A stretch of DNA of 64,000 nt from Xenoacremonium recifei (lineage: Eukaryota > Ascomycota > Sordariomycetes > Hypocreales > Nectriaceae). Shown here piece after piece: positions 43,549-55,009 of this stretch. Position 1 is the first letter of the stretch. Every line of letters begins with the position of its first letter. Position numbers and translations under genes: made by a program. The notes beneath the pieces are model-generated. The model ran no database searches. It was not told the DNA's origin and saw only the letters and a program-made list of their open reading frames with translations. Where the stretch lies: the NCBI GenBank assembly GCA_012184525.1, contig WOFQ01000080.1, forward strand, positions 1 to 64,000, read 5' to 3'.

Positions 43549-45018
43549 GATGGCGGGACAGGCAGTTGAAGTGGCAGCGACGCAGACGGTGGGATGGCGA
43601 CGTCTCTGGAGGGGGCGAGCAAACGCAGGAGCTCGGTCGCAGAAATTCGCTGGAGGACGGACGACCACGGAGGAGGGATGATGCGGTTTGCGAAAGGGAC
43701 GGCTGGCTGGGGCGGGCTGAGGCTGAGGCTAGATTGTTGGATTGGATTGGATTGGGGGGAAAGAGAACTGAAGAGCTGGCCGGGGTTGGCTGGCGTGGCC
43801 CGGTCGGTCGTGTTGAGAGGGTGAGACAGCGGGCTAGAGCGCCAGCAGCGAGTCGTGCACGCGCTGCGCTGGGGGAGAAGCCGCGGCGGGTGCAATACGC
43901 CCGTCTCTAGCGGGATAAGATGCGCAGGGGCGGGGGGTCGATGAACCGGTATAAAATGACCGTTCAGGGGATTCCAGCAAGGCGCGAGTTGGAGGACGCG
44001 ATGGTGAACACAGGCGACGATGATGTGATGTCGAAACAGAGTCTTCAGTTGGCGGAAGGATGAAGGGCTGTCAATGCCAATCCCGGGATCTGGAGGCAGT
44101 AGGAGCGGCGACGGGATGCGCCTTCCTATACGCAACTACCTACGTCAGGCAATCAATCCGGCAGGAACCAGGAAGTTAGCCATGTGAGGCACAAGGCAGG
44201 CGCTGGGCGTCGCATGCTAGACCGAGTCCAGCGGCCTTAGGTTAGGTTGTGGCGAAGCACCGCTGAACCACAGCACGTCAAACCGCTGCAGTGGCGCCAC
44301 GGCATCTGTCGCCTGGCACTGACAGAAGCTACCATCCATTCCGGTTCATCCATCATTCATCATTATCCAGGCGAATCGCCGCACGTCATTGTGGCCATCG
44401 TGAACCCTTCGAGTCCATCACGGGACCCCGGATCGCCAACGGCTAAGCCACAAGTCAAGTCACCGCCTAATCTGAAATTGCCACGTTCGAATACGCCGGA
44501 TCAGGCATCGCTTTAACAGTCTCATGGGCATCTGATTGCAGTGTCTGGACAATGTTTGAGCTGTTGTCTGGTGGTTTCATCTTAATCATCTGCTTATATC
44601 ATCATCTAGGAACCGTTTCACCGTGTCAAAATAAGTTGATGCCTACAAGTCGTTTCGCCAAGTTCACATTTAGCGAGACCAATTTGCTTACTCTTCTTAA
44701 GCTTGATTCAATAGCGCATAAGACAGAAGAGCTATTGCTCTTCTAAATCCTCGAGCCTAGCTCACTGATACGGATACGAATAAGACACCCCGACAGAGGA
44801 CGGCGGCTGATCCTCTTACACGGAATATACACAACATATTCTTTCATTCTGGGTCCTAGATACGGCGCAAATGCAAGTTGGTATTGTTATCATAAAAAAA
44901 TATCACCAAAATATACTACAGATAGGTCTCTAAGCCGGCTCTATGTCCAGGATCTCTTCTCCCCAAAGAAGCGAAACTCCATCGTCTCTTCTCACCACCC
45001 ACAACCATGGTCCTTTTC
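43549..45018. promoter_or_regulatory. SEC4 promoter and LPMO 3' flank
   Basis: About 1.5 kb. The left part is the SEC4 leader and promoter, with three tandem CCAAT boxes on the minus strand (43741-43755). The stretch 44520-44930 is A/T-richer. The long minus-strand frame 43308-44135 overlaps a SEC4 intron and is Pro/Ser-biased; it is not supported. Confidence 0.5.
43741..43755 (-). promoter_or_regulatory. Three tandem CCAAT boxes upstream of SEC4
   Basis: ATTGG is repeated three times head to tail on the plus strand, which reads as CCAAT three times in the direction of SEC4, 193-207 bp before its ATG. CCAAT is the site of the HAP/AnCF complex in fungi. Direct tandem repeats with a 5-bp period cannot all be bound at once. 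Confidence 0.5.
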
Positions 45019-46502
45019 CTACTCTCGACACTTTCCAAAACCTGCTTGACATCCGCAAGCGCAATGTCGAGTCTTTCGACCACATTTACCCTTCTTTGAG
45101 CAACAATCCCCGAAGGTACTCCCAAGGCATGTCTGCCCCGTGATCCCGCCACACAAACCATCCTCGGAGACCTTGAGGCCAGTTGACGAAGATGTCTCAG
45201 CAGAGGCTGTATCCAAGGTTTGGGACGCTGCATCGGTCTCGATCGGTTTCGAGACGTACACCGGGCCTTGAGAAGTCTCAGCGGCCTCAGAGGAAGCCTT
45301 CGTCGCAGCTTTAGCAACAGTCGTCGTAGCAGGTGCTGCGCTTGTCGTCATGACAGAGCTGCCATCAATGTTGGTCTCGTTGAAGATGTCGTTCCAGGGT
45401 GAAGGGATGGGACCTGGCGCTGAAGCAAACACTTCCTTGGCAGTGAACGTGGGCGGACCATCGAAGTCATCAGCGTTGCAGGCGTCGTTCATAGACGAGC
45501 AATAGTCATTCCACTGGTAGCAGCCTGCGTTACCACTGGGAGGCACGCTATTCCAGCACACGTCACCCTGGTCCCAGCAGACTTGCGCGGCAGCCCAACA
45601 TCCACTCTCGGTCGAGTATTTGGCGATGGGCTTGCCGCACCAGTTGGCGTTCATGGCAAGGCAGTCATCAGGAATAACGCCGACCTTCTGGACCTGCTTA
45701 GTTCCCGACTCGGAGGAGCTGGGGATATAGACTTCCGGACCCGGGATGGGGTAGGGAGGCAGGTCCTCGGCATAAATGTTGTAAGTCAGGCCAGGAGTGT
45801 CCATATTGACATATCCGGGGATGCTGACGGAGTACTCATCGGGTATCTCCAGCGGAATGTCTGGGCCATCCTCAATGAAGATTTGTGCGCAGTTCGTGTA
45901 AAATTGAGGATCGCCGTTCAAAGCATTGTGCAGAGCAAGGACTTCAGGCCGGACCAGGTAGTAACCTGATGGAAGTCCGGTAGGCAGGTCGACAGAGAGG
46001 AGGCCGTTGTTCGCAATGAGCGTGTCAGTACACCACGTCTGCGTATCATTGTGATATCCGTCCTCCCAGATCTTGAACCAGCCGTCCCCCGTTCCAGAAG
46101 AGGTCATGATGTCTTCCACCTTCTTGATGTAAACGCCACACGGTCCTTTGTGGCCTTCGGCAATGGCACCAGGCTGATCGCCGTTGGGGTAGATTCGGAA
46201 TTCGAAAGTAAGGCGAGCACCGCCGCTGGCAGGGCAGGTATAGTTGACGGCACTAGTTCCATTCCATCCTAAAGAGGTTGGTCAATTGAAGAAGAGAGGA
46301 TGTTGAATGATGCTCAGAACATACCACAGGCCATGTCATCTCCCGTGACGGGATAGATGGGAAATGTAGCTTCTGCTAGATTTGTTGGCTGGCGGACACA
46401 AGTGCCGTCACCTTGATCTTTTCCATCAATAAAGAGAGTAGTAAAGAGAGTATGGGCACTGGTCACCGAAGCCAGGCCGAGGATAGAAGAAAGGACCTTC
46501 AT
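45019..46502 (-). CDS. AA9 lytic polysaccharide monooxygenase with C-terminal CBM18
   Basis: Model: complement(45019..46268, 46325..46502), 475 aa, one 56-bp intron splitting Gly60. Signal peptide 1-16 (MKVLSSILGLASVTSA) is followed by His17, which becomes the N-terminal His of the copper brace. The second copper His is His99 in AEGHKGPCG, and the axial Tyr lies in PQFYTNCAQIFIED. After the catalytic domain comes a Cys-rich segment of about 100 residues (NANWCGKPIAKY, AQVCWDQGDVCWNS, CYQWNDYCSSMNDAC) known as an extension in some fungal AA9 proteins, then a Ser/Thr/Ala linker. The end is an eight-cysteine hevein-like CBM18 (CGGITGQTCLGSTFGDCCS, then KKGKCG and CACGCQAGFGKC). Secreted; AA9 enzymes oxidise cellulose or hemicellulose, while CBM18 binds chitin. 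Confidence 0.93.
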
Positions 46503-48006
46503 TGTAGCGAGAGAACGAGGTCAAGGTCTAGGACTAGTCCTGGGCAATGCTGAAGCAAATTCGGAGAATGCCACCAACAGTCCTGCTGAGCCACTAGGGC
46601 AAAATGAATGTAGAGAATGGTGTAGAGATGACTGGTTCACCGGCAAGCACGGAGGTTAAGGACACAGGTTGGATCAATCAATGATTCAATAAAAGAGTGA
46701 CGAAACGAATAAGGAATGACAAAAAGAGAAGTTGAAGATGCTTTAGACAGAGAAGACCTCAAACCAGAAACAGAGAGAAGGTTAGAAAAGACCCAACCTT
46801 GACTTCCGGCTCCCTGATATATATCTCGCCGCCCAAACGTCACACGGGACCGTATCCCAAGACCCCATGGATCGGAATCTCAAACCATTGGCGCTCTCCA
46901 TCCCATCCCAAGCTCGCCCTCCCCGCCCTCTCAAACAGTGGCTTCACCCTCCTCCATCCTTCCATCAGCCCTCCGCGCGTTTGCCAAGGCGCGCAGAAAG
47001 CGCTGAAACGAAACCCTTTTGTGTCCATCTCGCGGGCGGCGACCTGCAGTGGTGCGACTTCAGCCGCACTGGCTGTGTGGGAGGTTTAATATCAGAAAGG
47101 GTCGGATGCTGGGTCCGCGGATGTTTCCTAGTCCTTGTTTCTGAGGGCAGGGAAGGGGTGCAGATCGTGGACTAGGGGGGATGGATGTGGACTGCGGAAT
47201 CACATCCGCTGACATGCCACTTTCATCCCGTCACGAAGATCTCCGTCAACTACTCTCAATTACAGAATACCAAGCATCAATTCCCATATACTTGTCATAT
47301 GCTATCTCAACAAGCTCCCTCCTTGCACACATTTCTCGACTTTAAGACTTACACGCCCGCAACTCCGTACATAGAACAGAAAACCACTCCAAATTACCAC
47401 GCGCCCAACAAGCTTAGAAGCTTAATGTCGTCCCCAAATCCAACCCCTGGCCAGAGGTTCCGATGATCGCTCGCTGCCAACCAATTCCCTGAGCAGAATC
47501 CTGGCGGCACATCAGGCGCCTGTTTAACCGCTGCAGCGGCTAACATGGGCTGAAACGTGGGAAAAGTAACACTCTATTTTGACCATACAGAGCGGCCCGG
47601 CGTTTCAAGTTGAACAAGGCCTAGGGATGGCCGCTCTGGCTTGTTTCGTAAACAAGCGCCAATGCAATTGAGTCTCGGGGAAAGACTTATGATATTTCAG
47701 AAGACGTGAAGTTTTGTATAGAGTCCCGTTGTTTATGAAGCCAATTCGATCTTCATCACAATGACGGCCCAAAAGAATAACTTGAAAGTAGAGTATTTTT
47801 ATTTTCGTCCGGCATACGGATAACAACAGTCCCGGCCAACTGGTCCAATGATCCAACCCAGTGGCCTCGCTCAATTGTTCCGCCTCGCGTCTACATTACA
47901 TCCAACGCAGTCTGTGCCAGAGATTCCTCTCCTTCACATCTGCCACTCCACTATGGTACAGGTATGGTACACAAGATTGTCTTGATGTTTTTTTCGATGG
48001 GTATCT
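46503..48006. promoter_or_regulatory. LPMO promoter and HSP10 3' flank
   Basis: About 1.5 kb without a supported gene. It contains a perfect 12-bp palindrome CCGCTGCAGCGG at 47528-47539. Open frames at 46799-47175 and 47185-47466 have no protein features. Confidence 0.5.
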
Positions 48007-48589
48007 TTACTCGTTGATCTTGGCCAGGATCCTATGACTCGTCAGCATTTCACCCTCTCACTTCAGGGACAATCCCAACAGGCTTCAACTTACTCGCTGT
48101 CGCGGAACAACTGGAACTCCTCCTCGCCGACCTTGACAGGCGAACCACCAAACTGCAACCCACGTTAGCACACCCTGCTTCCCATCTCTCAGCATGAAGG
48201 CCTCCGTACCTGGGGAATCAGAACACGGTCGCCGACCGTCACGCCCATGGGCAACCGGTTGCCCTGCTTGTCGAAGCCACCAGGCCCAACAGCCAGCACC
48301 TTGGCCTCGTTGAGCTTCTCAACCGACGACTCGGGCAGGAAGATGCCGCTGGCAGTCTTGGCCTCGGCCTTGACGCGCTGGACCAGCACGCGGTCCAGGA
48401 GGGGAGCGAGGGCTCGGATGGATCGGAGAGAAGTGGCCTATATTCATCATTCGTCAGTGTCTTTTCCTTCTCGTCGCCAGCTCAGGGAGGCCCGTCCAAT
48501 TGCCGAGGAACAGGAGCCGAAGGGGATGCCGACGAGCGCATGCGCCGGCGTCGCTGCCCCTCGCGAATGGGGCCAAGCTCACGTACCAT
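48007..48589 (-). CDS. HSP10: Mitochondrial 10-kDa chaperonin (HSP10/GroES)
   Basis: Model: complement(48007..48031, 48094..48152, 48210..48437, 48587..48589), 104 aa. The first coding exon is just the ATG, followed by a 149-bp intron with donor GTACGT; the other introns are 57 and 62 bp. The start reads MATSLRSIRALAPLLDRVLV. Then follow QRVKAEAKTASGIFLPESS (the mobile loop that binds HSP60), EAKVLAVGPGG, VTVGDRVLIPQFGGSPVKVG and DSEILAKINE. This is the complete GroES fold. It forms the lid of the mitochondrial HSP60 chamber. The tiny last exons were placed by splice consensus and give a perfect C-terminus. Confidence 0.95.
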
Positions 48590-49160
48590 TTTGATGAGAA
48601 GTTGTGAAGAGGGTGATGGTACAAGACGAAGTTGTAGAGAAGCGATTGGAGGATAGAGGAAGAAGTTCTGGTCGGTTGTCAACGGAGTTCAAATTCGGGT
48701 GGACCTCTTTCTAACAGCTTCCAGAAAGAAGGTCAGCAATTTTTTCCCCAAGCTCCTCGGCTGTTGATTTCCCCGGTTCCGAGAACCCCGGCCTTCCACC
48801 TCCGACTAAGGAACAGACCACTTGGTATTATACCAAGCAGCAAATAGGTAGGGACAGTATCTCTTATACGAATTACTCTCAATTCAGTTGCTGTTGATCG
48901 CTGTATACCTATATCTATTCCCGCTCCTGTTGGACTGCTTTCCAATGCCCCGTCTTCCAATTGCTACCTTGACCTCTAACCAGCCCAATGTACGTGACCG
49001 TGGAATTTCCAATGCTACCTTTCCAACCCAATTGCTACCCTCATCCAAATCATCCAATTCGTCCTAAACGCCAATCCAAATTTGGGACCTTGAGGACCAA
49101 AAACGAAAACGCTCCAAACAACTATAGATCACGTGCACCTCGACTAATACAGCCACGCCT
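48590..49160. promoter_or_regulatory. HSP10 promoter and SAT4-like kinase 3' flank
   Basis: About 570 bp, with a heat-shock-element-like pair at 48719-48726 (listed separately). No gene seen. Confidence 0.5.
48719..48726. promoter_or_regulatory. Heat-shock-element-like TTCNNGAA upstream of HSP10
   Basis: TTC CA GAA is one inverted pair of HSF1 half-sites, followed by AGAAG, which is an imperfect third unit. It lies 130 bp before the HSP10 ATG. One pair is a weak HSE by itself; the gene is a classic HSF1 target, which raises the odds. Confidence 0.35.
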
Positions 49161-51961
49161 TTAAGCCTTCTGGCCTGGCTGCTGGCTGGACGGTGGCTCG
49201 AGGATATGCGTGTGGTTGTCAGCAGCCACAACTTCGCCTTGATCCAGTTGTTGGCAGATGGGTGTATCGGCAACCCAAGGTTCCCGCAGGATCTCGTCCA
49301 TTTGAGCCCGCTTAGCCGGGTCGATCTCGAGCATGCGACTAATAATGTGCCGGCTCTCCCGGGGCAGAAGCCGAAGAATCCGCCAAGGTCCCCTGATGGT
49401 CTCCTTCTTTTCGGTACTACCCGCTGTTCCGGTGGTAGACGCCGGCGCGGGAGGTGCGTTGGCAACCCCAGTCACTTCATCCTTAGATTCGTGGTGACTA
49501 TGACGATGGTGGCTCTTTGCCTGAATCTCATCCTCCGCCAGAAAATCGCGCGCTGGGGTGGTGGCCAAGTCAGTGGTCGACTTGGATGGCATGATCAGCT
49601 TTTTCGGGTCGTGTCCGGGAGTCGGGTCGGCCGCAAAGAGCTTGAAGCTGTTATCTGTCATTCTCGGGACCTTCCATGGAAATCGGCGCAGGGTCATGCA
49701 GCAAAAAATAATTGCCAGAGACCAAATGTCCACTGCTGCCGCATCGTAGTCTTTTGAATCGTAAACCTCTGGCGCCAAGTAGGGATCGGAACCAACGATG
49801 CCTGCGTCTGATCAGTAATTTGCATTATTTGGCTTAAGTTGATAGACTCACCCTTCGCCGGAACAGTATCAGTCTCAAAGGGGTACTTGAAGACGTGGGC
49901 ACTGCCAAAGTCGATAATCTTCATGATCCCTTTGCTACTGACCACAACATTGTCCAGTTTCAAGTCGCGATGTGCCAGACCGACGCTGTGTAGATATGTG
50001 ACACCGTTCAGGATTTGTAGGAAGCAACATGATATCTCCTCCCGTGACATCTTGCCCGTCATCACGATAGCAAACAGGTCGAAGGGAGCATATTCCATGA
50101 CTTCATACCAACGACCCTTTTCTTGGAGGATATCCAGCGTTTCAATGATGTTTCCATGGTGAAGAGTCGATCCGACGCAAAACTCCGCTGTCACCTTCTT
50201 GTTGTACTCCTTTTCGGTTTCGTAGGTGTGGCGGGCGCGGAACTCCTTGACGGCGAAGACAGTGCCGTCCTCCTTACGCTTCATCAGCCTGACGGAGCCG
50301 CCAGCTCCAGCACCCAAGACCTTTCCAAGCTTGCCATATTTTGACGAAAGCGCATGGTCGTCGGCAAAGGGCAATTGCTGAGTGGATCGAGAGGTGGGCG
50401 GGGTTCTTGTACCGGGTTTCACGGCGGGCGAGGAGTCCCTCTTCTTGTGGTGGTGATGGTGTCCAGATTTTCGGAAGAAACGCTTCAGATCGACCATCGA
50501 ACCATGTGCACCAGGGTGGACGATGCCGGTAGCGGCGCTATCTGCCTGCGACAATTCCTCGTTGCTACTCTTGACCCCTCCGAAGATGCCGGAGCTGCGC
50601 TTCTCGTTGAGATTCGACTTGGACCCATGTGGGGAGCCGTGCTTCTTTTTCCTCGAAAAGACGAATCGAGGGTCGATTGTGTGCTTGGAAGCATTGTGCT
50701 GCTGTGGCGGACGGCGGTTTTTGGCGTAGGGGTCGTTGAGGTCTCCTCCCGGGGTCATGGGCTTGGAGTAGAAATTGGAGGCGGAGCTTCGGGAGGGACT
50801 AGATTCCCGAGACACCGGCACCGATCCGGGCCCGATGTCAAACATGCCCCTGCGGTGTGACTTGTGACGTTCATCGCCGGATGAGGAGCGCCGAATGATG
50901 CCTTCAGAAGTCGTCCTCCCCGCAGAAGGTCTTCGGTCTGGGAGCGGCGACGTCCTCTCATGTGAAGTTGAGGCCTGCGGGGTGATAACGGCAGGCTCAT
51001 TGACTGTAGGAATGTTTGCTCCCTCCTTGAGCTTCTTATCTGAACCGTGCTCTGTGCCAGCGGGCGTGAGAGGAGGCGACGCCAGCGCCGACAATCTCGG
51101 GCTGCTGTGCGGAGACTGGAAGTTGACCGACGTCGGCGTGGTCAACCGGGTGGACTGGCCGGACTCATCCTCGTTGGACGGAACCTGTAAGGGCATGGTG
51201 ATCAGCCTCCGCAACGTCCAAAACTCGTCCATACAGAAGTGGTTCGACAACCTCGGCGAGCGTTACGCTGAGCAGTCTGGGGTAGCCAGTAAGGAAAGAA
51301 AAGCAAGAAGCTAGCAGCTGCCAAACGAGCGGGTGAAAGGCAAGCTAGATATCTGACTGCATGGCGGAGACATGGGCAAAAGCAAGCATATAAAAGAGGG
51401 GCGGACAGTGATAGAGATGCAGACAGGGCTTCACGTACTCTGGAGGGGGGCAGCGAGAAGGGCTCAAATTGAAAGGTATTCATGCGGCGTTCTTGCAGCG
51501 GGCGGCCGTGAAGCGACTTGGTCAGAGCCCTAAGCTGATCGGCCGTGACCTCGGTGAAGGGGCTCGTCTGTTCGGATTCTTCTAGGACGGGCTGTTCGTG
51601 GTGCTGCGCCGACGGACTGGTGGAGGATTCAGGCTCGACGGGTGTGATTTCTTCGACGGCCGACGAGAAGCGCACGCCGGGGGCGGCAGTCGAGTCCATG
51701 GCGGGCTGCGGGGTGGCAGAAGAGTCCTCAGGAGCTGGAAAATGAACGTCAGTCAGCGATTGTTCTGCTTGCATCTGCACTCCTCCAAGATCAAGCCTCT
51801 GATCCAGATTCTCGTCAAGCCATGGGCGTTCGTTCTCGCAGCGCCGCGGCCGTGAGACAGGAAGGTGGGGCAGTCGAGATCTCGGGAGGATCGGATGGCC
51901 GCGACATACCAGAAGCCTCCTGCGCAAGAGGACTCTTTTCGGGGGGGGCTGTAGAGGGCAT
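49161..51961 (-). CDS. Ser/Thr protein kinase, SAT4/HAL4 family
   Basis: Model: complement(49161..49801, 49853 region exon 49852..51184, 51439..51734, 51910..51961), 773 aa; introns of 50, 254 and 175 bp. The N-terminal 400 residues are disordered, Ser/Pro-rich, with poly-His (GHHHHHKKRDSS) and a ARF-like basic patch. The kinase domain starts near residue 399: glycine loop GAGAGGSV (407-414), Lys429 (FAVKEF), catalytic HRDLKLDN (521-528), DFGS from 541 and SDPYLAPEVY. A family-type insert with His/Ser (KSHHRHSHHESKDE) lies between subdomains IX and XI. The closest known group is the fungal NPR1/HAL5/SAT4 kinases, which regulate Trk potassium transporters and nutrient permeases. The exact orthologue (SAT4, HRK1, PTK2) is not certain. 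Its own gene is complete. Confidence 0.9.
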
Positions 51962-54179
51962 GGTGGTGATAAATGTCTGCTCAAAGCCCTTTAGTCAGGG
52001 CGCGAAGGGCGGGCGGGAGAAAGGATGAGGGAGGAAGAAGTGAAGCCGAAGCCAGCGCCAGCAGAAGCAGCAATCTCGCCGATGATAAAAAGAGGGCCTG
52101 GCAAGTGCTGCCCGCGTTTGGTGGGGCAGGCTTTCCCTCTCCGTCGCTGTCTCAGGAAAGAAAAGGCTTGACTCTTCTAGCCAACTTCTTTTCTCGCCTG
52201 TCCGTCACCAGGGCAAGGGAGCTAGCACTGCGCCGCGTTAGGGCAGTGGAGCTGGATCAACGATGCGATGGGTCATCATCATCGACCCCCGTCTCATACA
52301 AAGATCTTTTACCACCTTGTCCTGGCATTGAGATGAGGAGAGCTTCACGTCCCGGCAGCGCGGGAGCAGCGGCGTGGGCTTCCGCGGCTCGCAAGGGAGA
52401 CCCTGGGGCCTCTCAACCCCGAGTTTGCGAAGTTGCGAAGTCAAACCCCATTGCGGCATTGTCAATCTCGATAGGGCCACTTGTAAGGTACGTACAGTCC
52501 CGATGAGTGTCCAGTGTCGATGCGGACTATGACTCCCGTTCCCTCTCTCACATGCAACCGAAGCCGACGGTTCGTGGCTAAGTTTCTGGGAAGCCGAATA
52601 CGTACGTACATGCGTTTGTCCACCGTTGAAAACGTTGTGGTGGCCACACGTTCGTCAGCCGCAGCGTGTGAATGCGTTACGAAGCTCCAAATTCTCCGTC
52701 CGCCTTGTCTAAGTACCATTTCTTACGGAATGCTCTGTAAGACGGCCCATTACGTACCCGAGCCTACCTATCTCAGTGCAACAGCTACGTATAATTGCTC
52801 ATTGCTGGTCTGTGTACTTCAATCGTATCACCCGCGCTCTCCTGGCCTTCTCCCCGGACGTCCCGCGTCCTCCCGGAGCTCCAGCAACCTGGCCCGGAGC
52901 GTCCACGGCCGACGTTCGGGCTCTTCGCCATCGCAAACTTATCCGCGCCGCCCCACCATCCCGTGCGCGGGTGATGTTCAATGTCATGTCACGCCTCTGC
53001 TGAAATTTGCCTGCCAAAAACTCCTCGCCTCACCTCGCCTCCCCCTGCTTGTTGAGGCTTAAGCTGCTATTACTATTGACAAACGAGAATCCTCCGTCTC
53101 ACCAATCGCCTTGCATTAATCCCAGCTGTCAAATTTTTCTGCCCCTTCGGTTCTCCCTGCTAATTAACCTGCTTCAGCTGTGGCCAACTCGGCAACCTTC
53201 TAGACTCGAACGAACTGGGACCACAAGGCTGGGCTGGACCGCTGTGGGAGTCCTCAGTTCCGTTTCTCGCCATCCAGTTTCCGGCCAGCCACTAATTGGG
53301 CCAGTAGCCTCGGGAAAATCCAAGCTTTGCCGGCTCTGACTCAACTGGGACGTTTTCGGCCGGGGAATTTTTAGGGTAACTTGTGAACACAACCTCCATT
53401 CCAGGGGACCCTTTTTCGCACTGAAGTTCGTTTTCGGTGAGGATGCTCATCGTTGAGGTTGCAGACCCGCTCCTCCCCTAGACCGAGCCAATGTTTCTAT
53501 TTCCGGACGCCCTTCAAGGGCTTTATTTTCACTGCCTAATCGCCAATTGCAACACCAGACATGGATGCTGGCTTGCTCATGTTCCTGAGGCTCGGCAGAT
53601 GCGCGGCGACTGTCGTAAGCTGATCGACAGGTCGCCTTCTCGTTCCTGAGATCCAGGCACCGATCCTGATCGGCCCGTCCAAACGTCTTGGAGCTCGCCA
53701 TCGACCATTCATAGCAACTGCATTTCAGCGTGCCATCATTGGCAAATCACTCCAAGCGCCACGCGTAAGTGGACCAGATGCGAAGCACGTTGACGATTTG
53801 AGATGCTTAATACAAGACAAACATTGTTGGGGATTTAATCACGAGTTTGAATCCAGCGCTGCGCATTCACGTGTTTTCTGGAGACGATGCCTCATGAGGT
53901 TTCCTTGACACGGTGTCTTGGCAGATGAGTGAGTTCTGACGCAAGACATCATGCGTGGCATCGTAAATGCATGGTGACTGAAAGCACGTATCAAGTCATC
54001 TGCGTCCAACAATTTGCTTGCTTCAATCGTACATTCCTCCTCTAATTGGTAGTCCTGCTCAGCTTATCCATGCTCTGTTGTACATTGTTTTCAACATCCC
54101 TCCGAATTGTTTGTACACGCCAGTGGTACCTGGCTCTTTCCTCCCTCTCGGTATCGTCCAGTTCGCGCATTTCATCTCT
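51962..54179. promoter_or_regulatory. Kinase promoter and uL11m 3' flank, gene-poor
   Basis: About 2.2 kb. The part next to the kinase start (51962-52300) is likely a long leader. I found no supported gene; frames at 52462-53062 on both strands have no protein character. Confidence 0.45.
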
Positions 54180-54727
54180 TTATGCTACCACATTCAATCC
54201 TATCGACTTGGCCTGGTAGATAATAGACCTGCACAGTCCCTCCAATGAGAGCCCTGATAATCGCAGCTCCGACTGCTTGATCTTCGCAATTTCGTAAATG
54301 TGCTTCAGGCTGACGGTGCCGACTGTCTCATGCCCCGGCTTGCTCGCGCCTTTTCGGTTGCCCTTCTTGCCCTTGGGCGCATCGGCCGCGTTCAATAGGA
54401 GCCATGATGTATGGGGTGTTCGGAGGTCGAAGTGGAAGGATCGGTCAGGGCGGACGACTACTCGGCAGGGCATTGGCGTCCCAACGGTGATGTGCGCAGT
54501 TCTAGCATTGAATTCCTAGTACAAGAAGTCAGCAAGGGGCTCTCAGGACCTTCAAAGGCCCAACCTTGTGTGGTTGACAGCGCGTCTCGTACCTTGCAAA
54601 AGTCCATCGACTTGACACCTTTGCTACCCAGCGCAGGGCCAACCGGAGGGCTAGGACTGGCCTGGCCGGCACCCACAATCAGCTTCACGATCTGGTCCAC
54701 TCCCCCGGCAGCGCCTCTCTTAGACAT
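54180..54727 (-). CDS. MRPL19: Mitochondrial large-subunit ribosomal protein uL11m (MRPL19)
   Basis: Model: complement(54180..54515, 54593..54727), 156 aa, one 77-bp intron (GTACGA...GTACTAG), phase 0. The start is MSKRGAAGGVDQIVKLIVGA, then SPPVGPALGSKGVKSMDFCK, the L11 N-terminal domain with its conserved Pro-rich segment. After the intron come EFNARTAHITVGTPMPCRV and the C-terminal rRNA-binding domain (KGASKPGHETVGTVSLKHIY, EIAKIKQSE, SIIYQAKSIGLNV). It forms the stalk base of the mitochondrial ribosome, where elongation factors dock. An upstream in-frame ATG at 54772 would add 15 residues, but the family starts close to MSKRG. It is divergent from KRR1. Confidence 0.95.
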
Positions 54728-55009
54728 TGTGGCGGTTGTTGCTGCTTCGATGCGACGAGACGATACCTCCAAGGTCGTTGGAGATGCTGCAAATCGAAGA
54801 TTTCCAAAGCCTCTCTCTTAGCGCCTGATTGGCCCACGCCAGGGGTTCGCCCATTGGATCCCCCACATCTGACCGCCCCCACCTGCACTTGCCTGACGGA
54901 CTGTGAATGGAACTTCTTCAGAAAAAAAAATGGGAAGCAGTTGGCAGCCGTGGAAATCTTCCGTCTTCTCACTCTCTTCTTCACACATCACGCAACACAA
55001 CCCGCCGCG
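54728..55009. promoter_or_regulatory. Compact divergent promoter uL11m / KRR1
   Basis: Only 282 bp separate the two ATGs. The pair joins a mitochondrial ribosomal protein gene and a cytosolic ribosome-assembly gene. No specific box is assigned. Confidence 0.6.

Noticed and set aside
43308..44135. A 275-codon minus-strand open frame
   Set aside because: It overlaps SEC4 intron 1 and its leader, is Pro/Ser-biased and has no domain; the SEC4 splice model explains the region.
47528..47539. Perfect 12-bp palindrome CCGCTGCAGCGG
   Set aside because: Isolated and without neighbouring genes or repeats that suggest a role; a single 12-bp palindrome is weak evidence.
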